Assembly (NCBI RefSeq): GCF_004339745.1 | Contig: NZ_SMGP01000004.1 | Span: forward strand, 868,001-932,000 | Direction of reading: 5' to 3' | DNA: 64,000 nucleotides | Source of the DNA: Paraburkholderia sp. BL9I2N2 | Lineage (GTDB): Bacteria > Pseudomonadota > Gammaproteobacteria > Burkholderiales > Burkholderiaceae | Position numbers and translations under genes: made by a program | The notes under the pieces: model-generated | Told to the model about the DNA's origin: nothing | Databases searched by the model: none | What the model saw: only the letters and a program-made list of their open reading frames with translations | In this document: positions 1 to 8,750 of the stretch, piece by piece | How the letters are laid out: each line of letters opens with the position of its first letter | Position numbering within the stretch: the stretch's first letter is position 1

Positions 1-420
1 GCCGCCGAAGCCGAGGCCCATCAGCCCGCGCGCCCACAGCAGTTGCGAGAAATTCTGCGCCAGCGCGCAAGCCAGCGTGAAGACCGCGAACCAGAGAATC
101 GTGATCTGCAGTGTCTTGACCCGGCCGATGCGATCCGACAACACGCCGGCAGCCCAGCCGCCGAGCGCAGAACTCAGCAGCGTGACCGTGCCGATCAGAC
201 CGGCGTCGCCGCGCGTGATGCCCCACGTCGCGATCAGCGTCGGAATCACGAAGCTCAGGAACTGCGTGTCCATGGCATCGAGCACGTAGCCGATCTTGCA
301 ACTCCAGAAGGCGCGCTTCTCACTGGCGGAGATCTGCCGATACCACGCGAACGGGCCTTTTCCTGATCCGGCCGCGTCGGAATGCCCGGCATCGGCGGTC
401 AACTGCGCTTCGGTTTCCAT
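1..420 (-). CDS. MFS transporter, N-terminal part (cut by window start)
   Basis: The open frame begins with ATG at 420 after a GGAG ribosome site and runs off the left edge, so only about 140 residues are visible. After a cytoplasmic N-terminus of about 40 residues it shows the first membrane helices of a major facilitator. The loop between helices 2 and 3 carries the MFS signature (GVLSDRIGRVKT). The opening (YVLDAMDTQFLSFVIPTLIATW) resembles aromatic-acid/sialate-type MFS symporters. It lies 66 bases downstream of the DUF1445 hydro-lyase gene on the same strand, so the two are probably one operon. The substrate cannot be deduced; a hydroxy or amino acid handled by the hydro-lyase is a guess. 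Confidence 0.85.
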   Translation of the reverse strand, partial: METEAQLTADAGHSDAAGSGKGPFAWYRQISASEKRAFWSCKIGYVLDAMDTQFLSFVIPTLIATWGITRGDAGLIGTVTLLSSALGGWAAGVLSDRIGRVKTLQITILWFAVFTLACALAQNFSQLLWARGLMGLGFGG

Positions 421-486
421 GCTTGCACTCCGGTCGTCGTTGGCCGCGTCTCGTCGCGCGGCTGGTGATGGGGGCAAACGCCGCGG

Positions 487-1266
487 CTACAGCACCGCCA
501 GCGTGGTGTTGGGAATGTCGGTGACGAGCATGTGCCCCGGCTTGTGCGCAATCGCGAACGGCAGACGCGCGCTTTCGATGGCGGCTTGCGGTGTGACGCC
601 GCAAGCCCAGAACACGGGCAACTCGTCGCTGCGCACTTCGACGGCGTCGCCGAAATCGGGACGCGCCAGATCGCGAATGCCGATCAGCGACGGATCGCCG
701 ATATGAACCGGCGCACCGTGCACGGCGGGAAAGCGGCTGGTGATCTGGATCGCGCGGATGGCGTCGGCGGCTTTCATCGGCCGCATCGAGACGACGCGGT
801 TGCCGCCGAATACGCCGGCCGCCACATTGCGCTCGTGTGTGCGATACATCGGCACATTGACCTGCTGTTCGATATGCCGCAGCGCGATGCCTTCTCGCCG
901 CAGCATTTCTTCGAAGGAAAACGAGCAACCGATCGCGAACACCACCAGATCGTCGCGCCACAATTCGTCGAGACTGCGCACTTCCTCGGCGCGCTCGCCA
1001 TGCCGGTACACATAAAACGCCGGCACGTCGTTGCGGATGTCGAGATCGGCGCCGAGCGCGGGCACGCGCCACTCGCCCGGTTCGCCGATGCCCAGCAGCG
1101 GACAGGCTTTCGGATTGAGCGTGCAGAAGCGCAGGAAATCGTCGGCGTGTTGTTTGGGCAGGATGGCGAGGTTGGCTTGCGCATAGTCGCCGCAATAGCC
1201 CGCAGTGGGGCCGGACAGGCGGCGGCTGCGTATCTGCTGACGAAACTCGGACGGCGTGTAGGACAT
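487..1266 (-). CDS. Putative hydro-lyase of the DUF1445 / D-glutamate cyclase-like family
   Basis: 259 residues beginning MSYTPSEFRQQIRS. The segment GPTAGYCGDYAQANLAILP near the N-terminus and the glycine/cysteine-rich IGCSFSFEEML in the middle are typical of DUF1445 proteins (YcsI-like), annotated as putative hydro-lyases or D-glutamate cyclases. I chose ATG 1266 because the family normally starts at MSYTP and a GGAG site lies upstream; a frame-compatible ATG at 1347 would add 27 residues without family resemblance. The gene is divergent from a LysR regulator and followed by an MFS transporter, a common arrangement for uptake and conversion of a small acid. The true substrate is unknown. 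Confidence 0.8.
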   Translation of the reverse strand: MSYTPSEFRQQIRSRRLSGPTAGYCGDYAQANLAILPKQHADDFLRFCTLNPKACPLLGIGEPGEWRVPALGADLDIRNDVPAFYVYRHGERAEEVRSLDELWRDDLVVFAIGCSFSFEEMLRREGIALRHIEQQVNVPMYRTHERNVAAGVFGGNRVVSMRPMKAADAIRAIQITSRFPAVHGAPVHIGDPSLIGIRDLARPDFGDAVEVRSDELPVFWACGVTPQAAIESARLPFAIAHKPGHMLVTDIPNTTLAVL

Positions 1267-1370
1267 GGACTGCTCGACTCCAGGTAGATCGCGTTGGCTG
1301 AAAAGCTCTGTGATGCAACCCAGATTAGTAACGTCAAAAATATCCATCCAGCGAGTTTTTATTGCGTTTC

Positions 1371-1387
1371 GTTAAATTAAACTTAAC
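1371..1387. promoter_or_regulatory. Candidate LysR binding site in divergent promoter region
   Basis: GTTAA and TTAAC arms are separated by seven A/T-rich bases and contain a T-N11-A core. The site lies between the DUF1445 gene (start 1266) and the LysR gene (start 1450), where LysR proteins usually bind to regulate both directions. Confidence 0.45.
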
Positions 1388-1449
1388 AGCGCCGCAGCCG
1401 GTTTGCGGCGATGATCGCGTCCATCCCGCCGCTGTTGAGAGAACCTGCA

Positions 1450-2388
1450 ATGAATACCCGCTTCGTCGAAACGTTTCTGACGCTTGCCCGTCTGGGCAGT
1501 TTTCGCGCGACCGCCACCGCCATGCACGCGACGCCCGCGGCGATTTCGCTGCGCATCAAAACGCTCGAAGCGGAGTTGGGCGTCGAGTTGATCGAGCGCG
1601 ATGCCGCGGAATTTCAGCTCACCGCGAATGGCGAGCGTCTGCTCGCGCATGCGCGCTCGGTGGTGCAGGCCACGCGCTCGCTGCAACTGGCCGCGCAGGA
1701 CGAGACGCAAGTGGCGACGCGCTTGCGCCTCGGCGTGATCGAGACGGTGGTGCATAGCTGGCTGCCGGACTACATCCGCATGTTGAACCGCGAGTACAAC
1801 CGCATCGTCGTGGATCTCACCGTCGATTCGAGCGCGATACTCGGGCCGCGTTTGCGCGCGGGCGAACTGGATCTGGTGATTCAGGTGGAAGAAACCGGGG
1901 AGCATGAGGCGTCGATCGTGTCGACCTTATTGGCGAGCTATCCCGTGCGCTGGATCGCGCGCAGCGATCTGATTCCCGCCAGCCGCGCGAAACATGTGCA
2001 AACGATGTTGAGCAAACCCGTGCTGACCTTCGGCCGTGGCACCGCGCCGCAAGTCGCCGTCGATGCGATCGTGCGGGCGCTCGCAAAACGCGCCGGTGTG
2101 CCGCTCGCGCAGACTCAGGTGACCTGCATGCCGTCGGTCGCGGTGATCGTGAAACTGCTGCGCGACGGCTATGGGATTGCGGCGGTGCCCGCGCTATTCG
2201 TCGAGCCTTATCTAAGCAACGGCGAACTGGGGCAATTGCAGGTGCGTCCGCTGCCGCCGCCGATCGATGTCGCGATGTATTACCGTGACGACGCCGATGT
2301 CGGCGTGCTGGCGGCATCGCGCGTCGCGCGTAACGCGTGCGATCAGTATGCGAAGGCGATGGGGCGGCAGTTGATCGAGAAACGCTGA
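1450..2388 (+). CDS. LysR-family transcriptional regulator
   Basis: 312 residues from ATG 1450 (MNTRFVETFLTLARLGSF), preceded by GAGAGA. The first 65 residues form the LysR winged helix-turn-helix (ATAMHATPAAISLRIKTLEAELGVELIER), with the usual linker helix after it. The rest is a periplasmic-binding-protein-like effector domain of normal length. An earlier in-frame ATG at 1411 would add 13 residues ahead of the HTH and has no better ribosome site. It is transcribed away from the hydro-lyase/MFS pair and probably controls it through the palindrome at 1371-1387. The effector is unknown. Confidence 0.9.
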   Translation: MNTRFVETFLTLARLGSFRATATAMHATPAAISLRIKTLEAELGVELIERDAAEFQLTANGERLLAHARSVVQATRSLQLAAQDETQVATRLRLGVIETVVHSWLPDYIRMLNREYNRIVVDLTVDSSAILGPRLRAGELDLVIQVEETGEHEASIVSTLLASYPVRWIARSDLIPASRAKHVQTMLSKPVLTFGRGTAPQVAVDAIVRALAKRAGVPLAQTQVTCMPSVAVIVKLLRDGYGIAAVPALFVEPYLSNGELGQLQVRPLPPPIDVAMYYRDDADVGVLAASRVARNACDQYAKAMGRQLIEKR

Positions 2389-2399
2389 GGCATGCTGAC

Positions 2400-2419
2400 A
2401 AACACCGCGCGGCGTGTTT
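2400..2419. terminator. Weak hairpin between converging LysR and mdcH genes
   Basis: AAACAC and GTGTTT arms flank an eight-base GC loop. The hairpin lies in the 29-base gap where the LysR gene and the mdc operon converge and overlaps the mdcH stop codon. There is no long T tract, so termination strength is uncertain. Confidence 0.3.
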
Positions 2420-3350
2420 AGCCGGCGTCCAGACGCCGTCGCGCGGTGGCCACGAGTCGATCGAACGAGAAGGTGCTGGCTGCGAGCGCGGCGGTTTCAG
2501 GAAAGTACTCGTGCGCGATGTCGGTCAAGACCTGGCCCGGTGGCGCTTCAATCAGCACATGTGCGCCCATTTCCTGCATGACCGTAAGCGCGTCGAACCA
2601 GCGCACGGTGTGGCGGATATTGGTCGCGAGGTCGTTGCGGATCGCGTCAGCCGTATACAACGGACGGCCACCGCGATTGCCGACATAGATGCTTTGCGGC
2701 GCGTGAAAGGGCACGTCCTTCGCGTAGGCGACCAGTTCGTCCGTGGCTTGTGCGAGCAATTCGCAATGCGACGGCACACTCACCGCGAGGCGAGTGGCCT
2801 TGCGCGCGCCCGCTGCGAGCGCGCGTTTGATGAAGGCGTCCAGTGCGTCATTCGGGCCCGCTATGACAATCTGGCGCGGCGCGTTCACATTGCCGATATG
2901 GACATGCTGCTGTTCTTCTTCGGCATGCCGCGCAGCGAGGGTTTCCACCTGATACTCGGTCAAACCCGATATCGCGGCGAGACCGTAGCCGGATGGGTAC
3001 GCAGTCTCCATCAATTCGGCCCGGCGGCGAACCATTTTCAGCGCGTCTTCGAAGTGAATCGCGCCACAGCTCACTGCCGCCGGATACGCGCCGACCGATA
3101 AGCCCGCGCTGATCTCCGGCACGAACCGTTCGGCAGCCAGCGCGCGCGTGAGCGCCACGCCCGCGACCGTCAAGCCGATCTGCACCGCGACGGTCGAGCG
3201 CAAGGCGTCGGGCGTGTCCAGTGTGAGCATATCGACGCCGAGCACCTGCGACGCTTCCTCGAGCGTGTCGCGCACCGCATGATGCTCCGGCAGACGATGC
3301 AGGAAGCCATCCGTCTGCGCGCCCTGGCCGGGGAAAAGCAGCGCGAGCAT
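2418..3350 (-). CDS. mdcH: Malonyl-CoA:ACP transacylase of malonate decarboxylase
   Basis: 310 residues from ATG 3350, whose start overlaps the mdcG stop as TGATG. FPGQGAQTDG at the N-terminus and the GLSVGAYPAA nucleophile elbow are the FabD-type acyltransferase signatures; the conserved serine is in GLSVG. Later VSVPSHCELL holds the catalytic histidine region. MdcH loads malonyl groups onto the MdcC acyl carrier protein so that the decarboxylase cycle can start. A longer frame upstream reads through mdcG and is not used. It is the last gene of the operon. Confidence 0.93.
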   Translation of the reverse strand: MLALLFPGQGAQTDGFLHRLPEHHAVRDTLEEASQVLGVDMLTLDTPDALRSTVAVQIGLTVAGVALTRALAAERFVPEISAGLSVGAYPAAVSCGAIHFEDALKMVRRRAELMETAYPSGYGLAAISGLTEYQVETLAARHAEEEQQHVHIGNVNAPRQIVIAGPNDALDAFIKRALAAGARKATRLAVSVPSHCELLAQATDELVAYAKDVPFHAPQSIYVGNRGGRPLYTADAIRNDLATNIRHTVRWFDALTVMQEMGAHVLIEAPPGQVLTDIAHEYFPETAALAASTFSFDRLVATARRRLDAG

Positions 3351-4063
3351 CAGGCGTCGCCCCCGTGAAACGTGGCGGCCCAGGGGTTTTCGATCAGTTG
3401 CGGGCCACGCTCGTGGCGTGCCAGCACGCGCGGTTTGCCCGCTGCCCACTCGGCTAGCGCCACGCCGCCGGCGGGCGTATCGAGCTGCGCGTCCACGCGC
3501 ACGCCGATGCGTTCCGCCAGCGCTTGCAGATGCCGCAGCAATTCAACGGCTCGAACTTGCGCGAGCGGTTTGTCGTGGGTGCGGATGAGCAGGTCGAGAT
3601 CGCTCGATGCCGTCACCGTCGGTACGTGTGTCGCAAGTTCGAAACCGGCACTACCAGTCGGTCCCCAGACGAATGCACTCAACGGACCCGTCGCGTCCTC
3701 CTGCAACGCGGCGAGCGCGGCGAAAGCGGCGAAAGCGGGCAGTGCGTTGCGCCCGGCGAGTGGCGTGCATGAAAAAGCGAGCGCTTCCGGCGACACGGCG
3801 CTCACCACATCCGCCGACGCTGCCCACGTGCCATAGCGCTCCGACCGCCCGGCACCGCGCATACCGATCGCGACGAAGCCGTTGGCCGCCAGCGCGCGTC
3901 GTACGACCGCATACGGCGCGCGCTGGAAAGCCCCGCGCACCCACGCCGGTTCACCATCGAATGCTTGCAAGCGTTGCAGACGCAGCAAATCATGCGGCCG
4001 CCATCGCGCGTCGCACGACAATGCGTGTTCGATTGCAAACGGCGGCGCGGCACACACTTGCAT
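3350..4063 (-). CDS. mdcG: Phosphoribosyl-dephospho-CoA transferase (holo-MdcC synthase)
   Basis: 237 residues beginning MQVCAAPPFAIEHAL. The start is chosen at 4063 because it overlaps the mdcE stop in a TGATG junction like the next one; ATG 4078 is possible. MdcG transfers the 2'-(5''-triphosphoribosyl)-3'-dephospho-CoA group made by MdcB to a serine of MdcC. The segment TASSDLDLLIRTHDKPL has the aspartates of the nucleotidyltransferase-like active site (DLDLL). Gene position between mdcE and mdcH matches known mdc operons. Confidence 0.9.
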   Translation of the reverse strand: MQVCAAPPFAIEHALSCDARWRPHDLLRLQRLQAFDGEPAWVRGAFQRAPYAVVRRALAANGFVAIGMRGAGRSERYGTWAASADVVSAVSPEALAFSCTPLAGRNALPAFAAFAALAALQEDATGPLSAFVWGPTGSAGFELATHVPTVTASSDLDLLIRTHDKPLAQVRAVELLRHLQALAERIGVRVDAQLDTPAGGVALAEWAAGKPRVLARHERGPQLIENPWAATFHGGDA

Positions 4064-4881
4064 CACACGGCATCCCATTGTTCGGCGAGACGCCGGCGCA
4101 CTTCGATCGACGCCGCGCGATTCTTCTGCGCCGCCGCCGATTCCAGCCGATGCGCGAGATTGCGGCGGCCATCGTCGCGCACGCTGCGTATCTGCTCGCT
4201 CAACACCTGGCGCACACGCTCGATCTGCGCGGCGTCCGGTGCATCGGCATCGACGCCGTCGATCAACTGGTCGAGCAGGCCGAGTTTGGCGAAAGACGTC
4301 ATCGAGTAAGACATCGGCACGATGGTTTCGCCGAGCGCGTCGAGCGCTTCGACCGTGCGGCGCGTGACGCGCGCGGCGGCTTCCTTGCCCATCGCGTGAA
4401 CCATGGTGCCGGGCGCGTCGAGCGCGACGATGCGGTTGCCCTGGTAGCCGTGCGCGAGGAAGGCGCCCGACATGGCCGGTCCGACGATCAGCGCGATCAC
4501 CGGATGGCCCGCGTCGCGCGCGGCGGCGTAGGCGTCGACGGCCGCGGCGCAGGCGAGGTGAATACCGAGCATCTCCTCGCGATAGCCGTACGCCTGGCTT
4601 TTCACGTCGACGATCGCGACGATCGGGCGGCGCGTGCCGCTCGCTTCATCCCGCGCAACGGCATCGCGCACGGCGCGCGCGAGCCGCCAGCCCTGTTCGA
4701 GGCCGACCACGTTATCGGTCGCGCGCGGAAAGCGGTTGGCGGGATCGGGCACGACTGAGAAGAAATGCGCGGTCTCGCCGCCGAGCGGCGCGTCGCCGCT
4801 CAACACAGGCGCCTGGCTGATCGATTCGCCTGCCAGCGCCTGGAACCAGCGCGCGCCGCGGCTAGGTTGTGCGTCGCTCAT
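4063..4881 (-). CDS. mdcE: Malonate decarboxylase gamma subunit
   Basis: 272 residues with a crotonase-like carboxyltransferase fold. The segments IVDVKSQAYGYREEMLGIH and VGPAMSGAFLAHGYQ resemble the gamma half of the biotin-independent malonyl-ACP decarboxylase. With MdcD it decarboxylates malonyl-S-MdcC to acetyl-S-MdcC in the cytoplasm. The start overlaps the mdcD stop by four bases (ATGA), implying translational coupling and equal stoichiometry. Length is normal for MdcE. Confidence 0.93.
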   Translation of the reverse strand: MSDAQPSRGARWFQALAGESISQAPVLSGDAPLGGETAHFFSVVPDPANRFPRATDNVVGLEQGWRLARAVRDAVARDEASGTRRPIVAIVDVKSQAYGYREEMLGIHLACAAAVDAYAAARDAGHPVIALIVGPAMSGAFLAHGYQGNRIVALDAPGTMVHAMGKEAAARVTRRTVEALDALGETIVPMSYSMTSFAKLGLLDQLIDGVDADAPDAAQIERVRQVLSEQIRSVRDDGRRNLAHRLESAAAQKNRAASIEVRRRLAEQWDAV

Positions 4882-5762
4882 GCTTGCTCCTTGCGTGATT
4901 CGGTTTGCCCGTGACGGTTGAACACGTCACGCATGGATTCCGGTGTGACGCTAGCGGGATCGATCTGCGCGAGCCGGTTCAGGAAAACGTCGACCTGTTC
5001 GCTGCGATGCGCGGCGGGCACGCCTTGCTCGAAGGCGGAACGCACGGCGGTGCGCACCGCGTCGGCGTCGTCGTCGACCAGTTGATCGGCGAGCGCGGTC
5101 GCCGCCCGCTGTTCGCCGCCGATCAGTTGCCACACGCGGCGGCGATCGCTTGCATCGAGCTCGTCGATGCCGGCTTCCTGTTCGATCACTTCGGGGCCGT
5201 TCATGCCGAGCCGCCCTTGCTTCGTAACGACCAGGTACGAGCACAACGCAGCCGCCAGCGACATGCCGCCGAAGCAGCCGACCATACCCGCGATCACGCC
5301 GACCACTGGCACATGCCGCCGCAATGCGACGATCGCGGCCTGAATCTCCGCGATCACCGCGAGGCCGAGATTGGCTTCCTGAAGCCGCACGCCGCCGGTT
5401 TCGAAGAGCACGACCGGCCGCACGATCTTGCCGCGTTCGCAGTCGCGCAAGGCCAGTTCGAGCGCCGCGGCGATCTTGCTGCCCGACACTTCGCCGATGC
5501 TGCCGCCCTGGAACGCAGACTCGATCGCGGCGACCACGGCGGGCTCGCCGTCGATGGTGCCGCGCGCGATCACGCAGCCGTCATCCGCCTGGCAGACGAC
5601 GCCTTGCAACGGCAGCCACGGCGATTCGATCTTGTCGAACGGGCCGAGCAGTTCGCGGAAAGTGCCCGCATCCAGCAGCGAGCGGGCGCGCTCGCGCGCC
5701 GGCAGTTCGATGAAACTCTCGCGCAGCATCGGCGCGGGATGAGCGGTCGCAGCCGTATTCAT
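4878..5762 (-). CDS. mdcD: Malonate decarboxylase beta subunit
   Basis: 294 residues. The region VVLFETGGVRLQEANLGL, followed by VVGVIAGMVGCFGGMSLAAALC, is the oxyanion-hole-bearing crotonase core of the beta subunit. It pairs with MdcE to form the decarboxylase heterodimer acting on malonyl-ACP. The four-base overlaps with mdcC upstream and mdcE downstream place it in a tightly coupled operon. Nothing is missing compared with the usual 280-300 residue family length. Confidence 0.93.
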   Translation of the reverse strand: MNTAATAHPAPMLRESFIELPARERARSLLDAGTFRELLGPFDKIESPWLPLQGVVCQADDGCVIARGTIDGEPAVVAAIESAFQGGSIGEVSGSKIAAALELALRDCERGKIVRPVVLFETGGVRLQEANLGLAVIAEIQAAIVALRRHVPVVGVIAGMVGCFGGMSLAAALCSYLVVTKQGRLGMNGPEVIEQEAGIDELDASDRRRVWQLIGGEQRAATALADQLVDDDADAVRTAVRSAFEQGVPAAHRSEQVDVFLNRLAQIDPASVTPESMRDVFNRHGQTESRKEQA

Positions 5763-6073
5763 GCGTCGTCTCCCTGTTCGGCGGCTTCGACGGCCTCCGC
5801 GAGCCGCAACGCCACCACGCCGGGCGTCGCGCCGAAGTCGTTGATTTCGATTTGCGCGGCGCCGTCGTAGCGGGTGAAAAAGCGGTCGAACACGCTCTTC
5901 CAGATGTGGCTGTAGCCGTCGACGCTGGTGCGCACGACGACGTGCGCCGTCAGTGCGCTAGCCGGATCGGCGGGCGAGAGCAGCACTTCCAGATCGCCCG
6001 AGCCCACCACGCCGACATGCGCGCGGGTCGTGACGGCGCGTTTCGCCGGATAGTCGAAGGTCAGATTTTCCAT
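5759..6073 (-). CDS. mdcC: Malonate decarboxylase acyl carrier protein (delta subunit)
   Basis: 104 residues. Serine 25 in VVGSGDLEVL is the expected attachment site of the dephospho-CoA-derived prosthetic group, in the same place as in characterised MdcC proteins. It shuttles acetyl and malonyl thioesters between MdcA, MdcDE and MdcH. The start at 6073 lies inside the end of mdcB (13-base overlap) after an AGGAG site, and the end overlaps mdcD by four bases. Short length and gene order leave little doubt. Confidence 0.93.
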   Translation of the reverse strand: MENLTFDYPAKRAVTTRAHVGVVGSGDLEVLLSPADPASALTAHVVVRTSVDGYSHIWKSVFDRFFTRYDGAAQIEINDFGATPGVVALRLAEAVEAAEQGDDA

Positions 6074-7059
6074 GAGTCGGAGCTCCTGTCGGCGTCGTGA
6101 TGCGCCAGCATGTCGAGAAAGAGGGTGGCGGCGAGCAGATCGGCTGCGCCGCCGGGCGATGCATTGAGCGATAGCAAGTTGTGTTCGAGCGCGGCGAGCG
6201 CTTCAAGGCCCGCGGGCGTCGAACTGCCGCCCGCGTCCAGCACGCGTTGCGCGCCGTGTTGCCCGGCGTGCAAACCGGGCAAGCCCGCGCGATGCAGCAG
6301 GCAGGTGTCGTCCAGCTTTGCCATGATCGAGAGCAGGGCGTCGACGCGCGCGGCGTTTTCGTCGATGCCTCGCTCGCGCGCGGCGAGCAACGCGGGCAGG
6401 CCCACATCGACGACATGCGGGAAGCCGTCTTGCGCTTCGCGGCGCGCTCCGCCGACCTGGTAGCGTTGACGCGCGCGTTCACCGTGACTGTCGGACGGCG
6501 CGGCGAAGCGATCCGGGAAGCAGGCGATCTGCGCGGCAAGCGTGCTGATCTGCGACGCGTTCGGACGCATGGCGCCGATGGGCAGCGACGCGCCCGCGAC
6601 CAGCAGGCCGACGATCCAGATCGCGCCGCGATGCGCGTTGCTGCCGCTTGTTGCTTGCAACATGTCCTGTTCGCCGGCGCGGCCGATCTGCGCGAGTTCG
6701 GCGCGCAGCAACGCGGACGGTTCGCCGCGGCGGCGCGCCGCGCGGGCAAGCATCGCGAAGGTCGGCTCGAGCGCGTGCGCCGAGCGCAGCATGGTGTCGA
6801 GATCGAGGTCGCGATGCGCGCCGCTGCCGCGCCGGTCGACCAGCGCGGGCTTGGGCGTGAGTTGGGCTTCGGCGATCAGCGCGGTGATGGCATAACGTGC
6901 CAACTGTGTGTCGGAAAGCGTGGGCGCGAGATGGGCGGCGCGGGCCGTGGCGTGTGAGCCGTCGGCAACGTCGACGCGCGAATCGGCCGGCGTCGCGCGC
7001 ACGGCGCGGCCACACGGCGCTTGCGCTTGCGCACGCGCCAGCAAAGCAGCGGGCGCCAT
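6061..7059 (-). CDS. mdcB: Triphosphoribosyl-dephospho-CoA synthase
   Basis: 332 residues from ATG 7059, two bases after the mdcA stop, with AGGAG inside the mdcA end; a GTG-type start at 7110 would run into mdcA and is rejected. MdcB/CitG-family enzymes make the prosthetic-group precursor from ATP and dephospho-CoA. Family features include TPKPALVDRRGSGAHRDLD and the later helix with HGERARQRYQVGGARREAQDGFP. It supplies the cofactor that MdcG attaches to MdcC. Confidence 0.9.
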   Translation of the reverse strand: MAPAALLARAQAQAPCGRAVRATPADSRVDVADGSHATARAAHLAPTLSDTQLARYAITALIAEAQLTPKPALVDRRGSGAHRDLDLDTMLRSAHALEPTFAMLARAARRRGEPSALLRAELAQIGRAGEQDMLQATSGSNAHRGAIWIVGLLVAGASLPIGAMRPNASQISTLAAQIACFPDRFAAPSDSHGERARQRYQVGGARREAQDGFPHVVDVGLPALLAARERGIDENAARVDALLSIMAKLDDTCLLHRAGLPGLHAGQHGAQRVLDAGGSSTPAGLEALAALEHNLLSLNASPGGAADLLAATLFLDMLAHHDADRSSDSWKI

Positions 7060-7061
7060 GC

Positions 7062-8741
7062 TCACCAGCTCCTGAAGCGTGCCGGCGGTTCGTACAGGCC
7101 GCCCGACCACGTCACCAGATCGTCGATGCTGCGTGCCGCCAGCAGCGAGCGCTTGGCCTCGCCGCGCCGGATGCCGAGATCCTCGGGATACGCGACGATG
7201 CCGCGCCGCCGCAACTCCGCTGTTTTCTCCGGCTTGGCGCGCAGCCCGATCGGCGTCACGCCGGCCACGGCGGCGATCGCCGCGCGCCGCTCGTCGATGC
7301 CTTCGGCCTTGTGCAGATGCGCGATGCCTTCTTCGGTGACCACGTGGCTGACGTCGTCGCCGTAGATCATCACGGGTGCGACCGGCATGCCGCTTTTCGC
7401 GCCGACCGCGACGGCGTCGAGTTCATCGACGAAGGTCGGCTCGCCGCCTTTCTTGTAGGTCTCGGCCATCTGCACGACCAGCTTGTGGCCACGCGACACC
7501 GGACCCTCATCGCGCAGCAGCTTGAGCCACGCTTCGCTCGAATGACGCCGGCCGCGCGGATCGTGGCCCATGTTCGGCGCACCGCCGAAACCGGCGAGAC
7601 GCCCGCGGGTGACAGTCGACGAATTCGCGTCCGCATCGATCTGCAAGGTCGAGCCGATGAACAGATCGACGCCGTATTGCCCGGCCAGCTGGCACAGCAC
7701 GCGGTTCGAGCGCAGGCTGCCGTCGTTGCCGGTGAAGAACACGTCGGGACGGGCCTCGATATACGCCTCCATGCCGACTTCGCTGCCGAAACAATGAATG
7801 CTGTCGACCCAGCCTGATTCGATCGCCGGAATCATGGTGGGATGCGGGTTGAGCGTCCAGTTGCGGCAGATCTTGCCCTTCAGACCGAGCGATTCGCCGT
7901 ACGTGGGCAGCAGCAATTCGATCGCGGCCGTATCGAAACCAATGCCGTGATTCAGCGAGCTCACGCCGTACGGCTCGTAGATGCCGCGAATCACCATCAT
8001 GGCGGTGAGCACCTGCAGGTCGCCGATATGGCGCGGATCGCGCGTGAACAGCGGCTCGACGGCGAACGGCCGGTCCGCCTGCACGACCACGTCGACCCAT
8101 GAACCCGGAATATCGACGCGCGGCAGTTCGTCGACGATCTCGTTGACCTGCACGATCACGATGCCATGACGGAAGGCGGCGGCCTCGGCGATGGTGGGTG
8201 TGTCTTCGGTATTCGCGCCGGTGTAGAGATTGCCGTGACGGTCGGCCTTTTCGGCGCACAGCAGCGCGACGTGCGGCGTCAGATCGACGAACATGCGCGC
8301 GTACAACTCGACGTACGTGTAGATCGCACCGATTTCCAGCTGGCCGTCTTCGAGCAATTGCGCGACCCGCAGGCTCTGCGGCCCGGCAAACGAAAAGTCG
8401 ACCTTGTGCGCGATGCCGCGCTCGAACAGCGTCAGATGCTCAGGGCGGCCAATGCTCGAAATCAGCAGATGCACGTCGTGAATCTTCTGCGGATCGACCT
8501 TGGCGAACGAACGCGACAGGAAGTCGGCCTGCTTCTGGTTGTCGCCTTCGAGAGCGACGCGGTCGCCCGGCTGAATCAGCGTTTCGAGCGCATCGACGAT
8601 GCGCTCCGGCGGCAGCACACCGTCTTCGAGCCAGGGTGCAATGGCGGCAAGGCGGCGGTTCTTTTCGTCGCGACGCGTGGTCCACGAACGGGCGGTAGGT
8701 GTTGAAACTGCGGACGCAGCGGCTTCGGCGGGTTGGTTCAT
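7062..8741 (-). CDS. mdcA: Malonate decarboxylase alpha subunit (acetyl-ACP:malonate ACP transferase)
   Basis: 559 residues, the usual MdcA size. The protein exchanges the acetyl group on MdcC for malonate, the first step of the cytoplasmic decarboxylation cycle. Recognisable stretches are the CoA-transferase-like VALEGDNQKQADFLSRSF, the middle GIGFDTAAIELLLPTYGE, and RLAGFGGAPNMGHDPRGRRH. It starts nine bases after the GntR regulator gene and is followed by mdcB with a two-base gap. Together mdcA-B-C-D-E-G-H form a complete soluble, biotin-independent system; no Na+-pump (mad) subunits are present. Confidence 0.95.
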   Translation of the reverse strand: MNQPAEAAASAVSTPTARSWTTRRDEKNRRLAAIAPWLEDGVLPPERIVDALETLIQPGDRVALEGDNQKQADFLSRSFAKVDPQKIHDVHLLISSIGRPEHLTLFERGIAHKVDFSFAGPQSLRVAQLLEDGQLEIGAIYTYVELYARMFVDLTPHVALLCAEKADRHGNLYTGANTEDTPTIAEAAAFRHGIVIVQVNEIVDELPRVDIPGSWVDVVVQADRPFAVEPLFTRDPRHIGDLQVLTAMMVIRGIYEPYGVSSLNHGIGFDTAAIELLLPTYGESLGLKGKICRNWTLNPHPTMIPAIESGWVDSIHCFGSEVGMEAYIEARPDVFFTGNDGSLRSNRVLCQLAGQYGVDLFIGSTLQIDADANSSTVTRGRLAGFGGAPNMGHDPRGRRHSSEAWLKLLRDEGPVSRGHKLVVQMAETYKKGGEPTFVDELDAVAVGAKSGMPVAPVMIYGDDVSHVVTEEGIAHLHKAEGIDERRAAIAAVAGVTPIGLRAKPEKTAELRRRGIVAYPEDLGIRRGEAKRSLLAARSIDDLVTWSGGLYEPPARFRSW

Positions 8742-8750
8742 CGGCTTCTC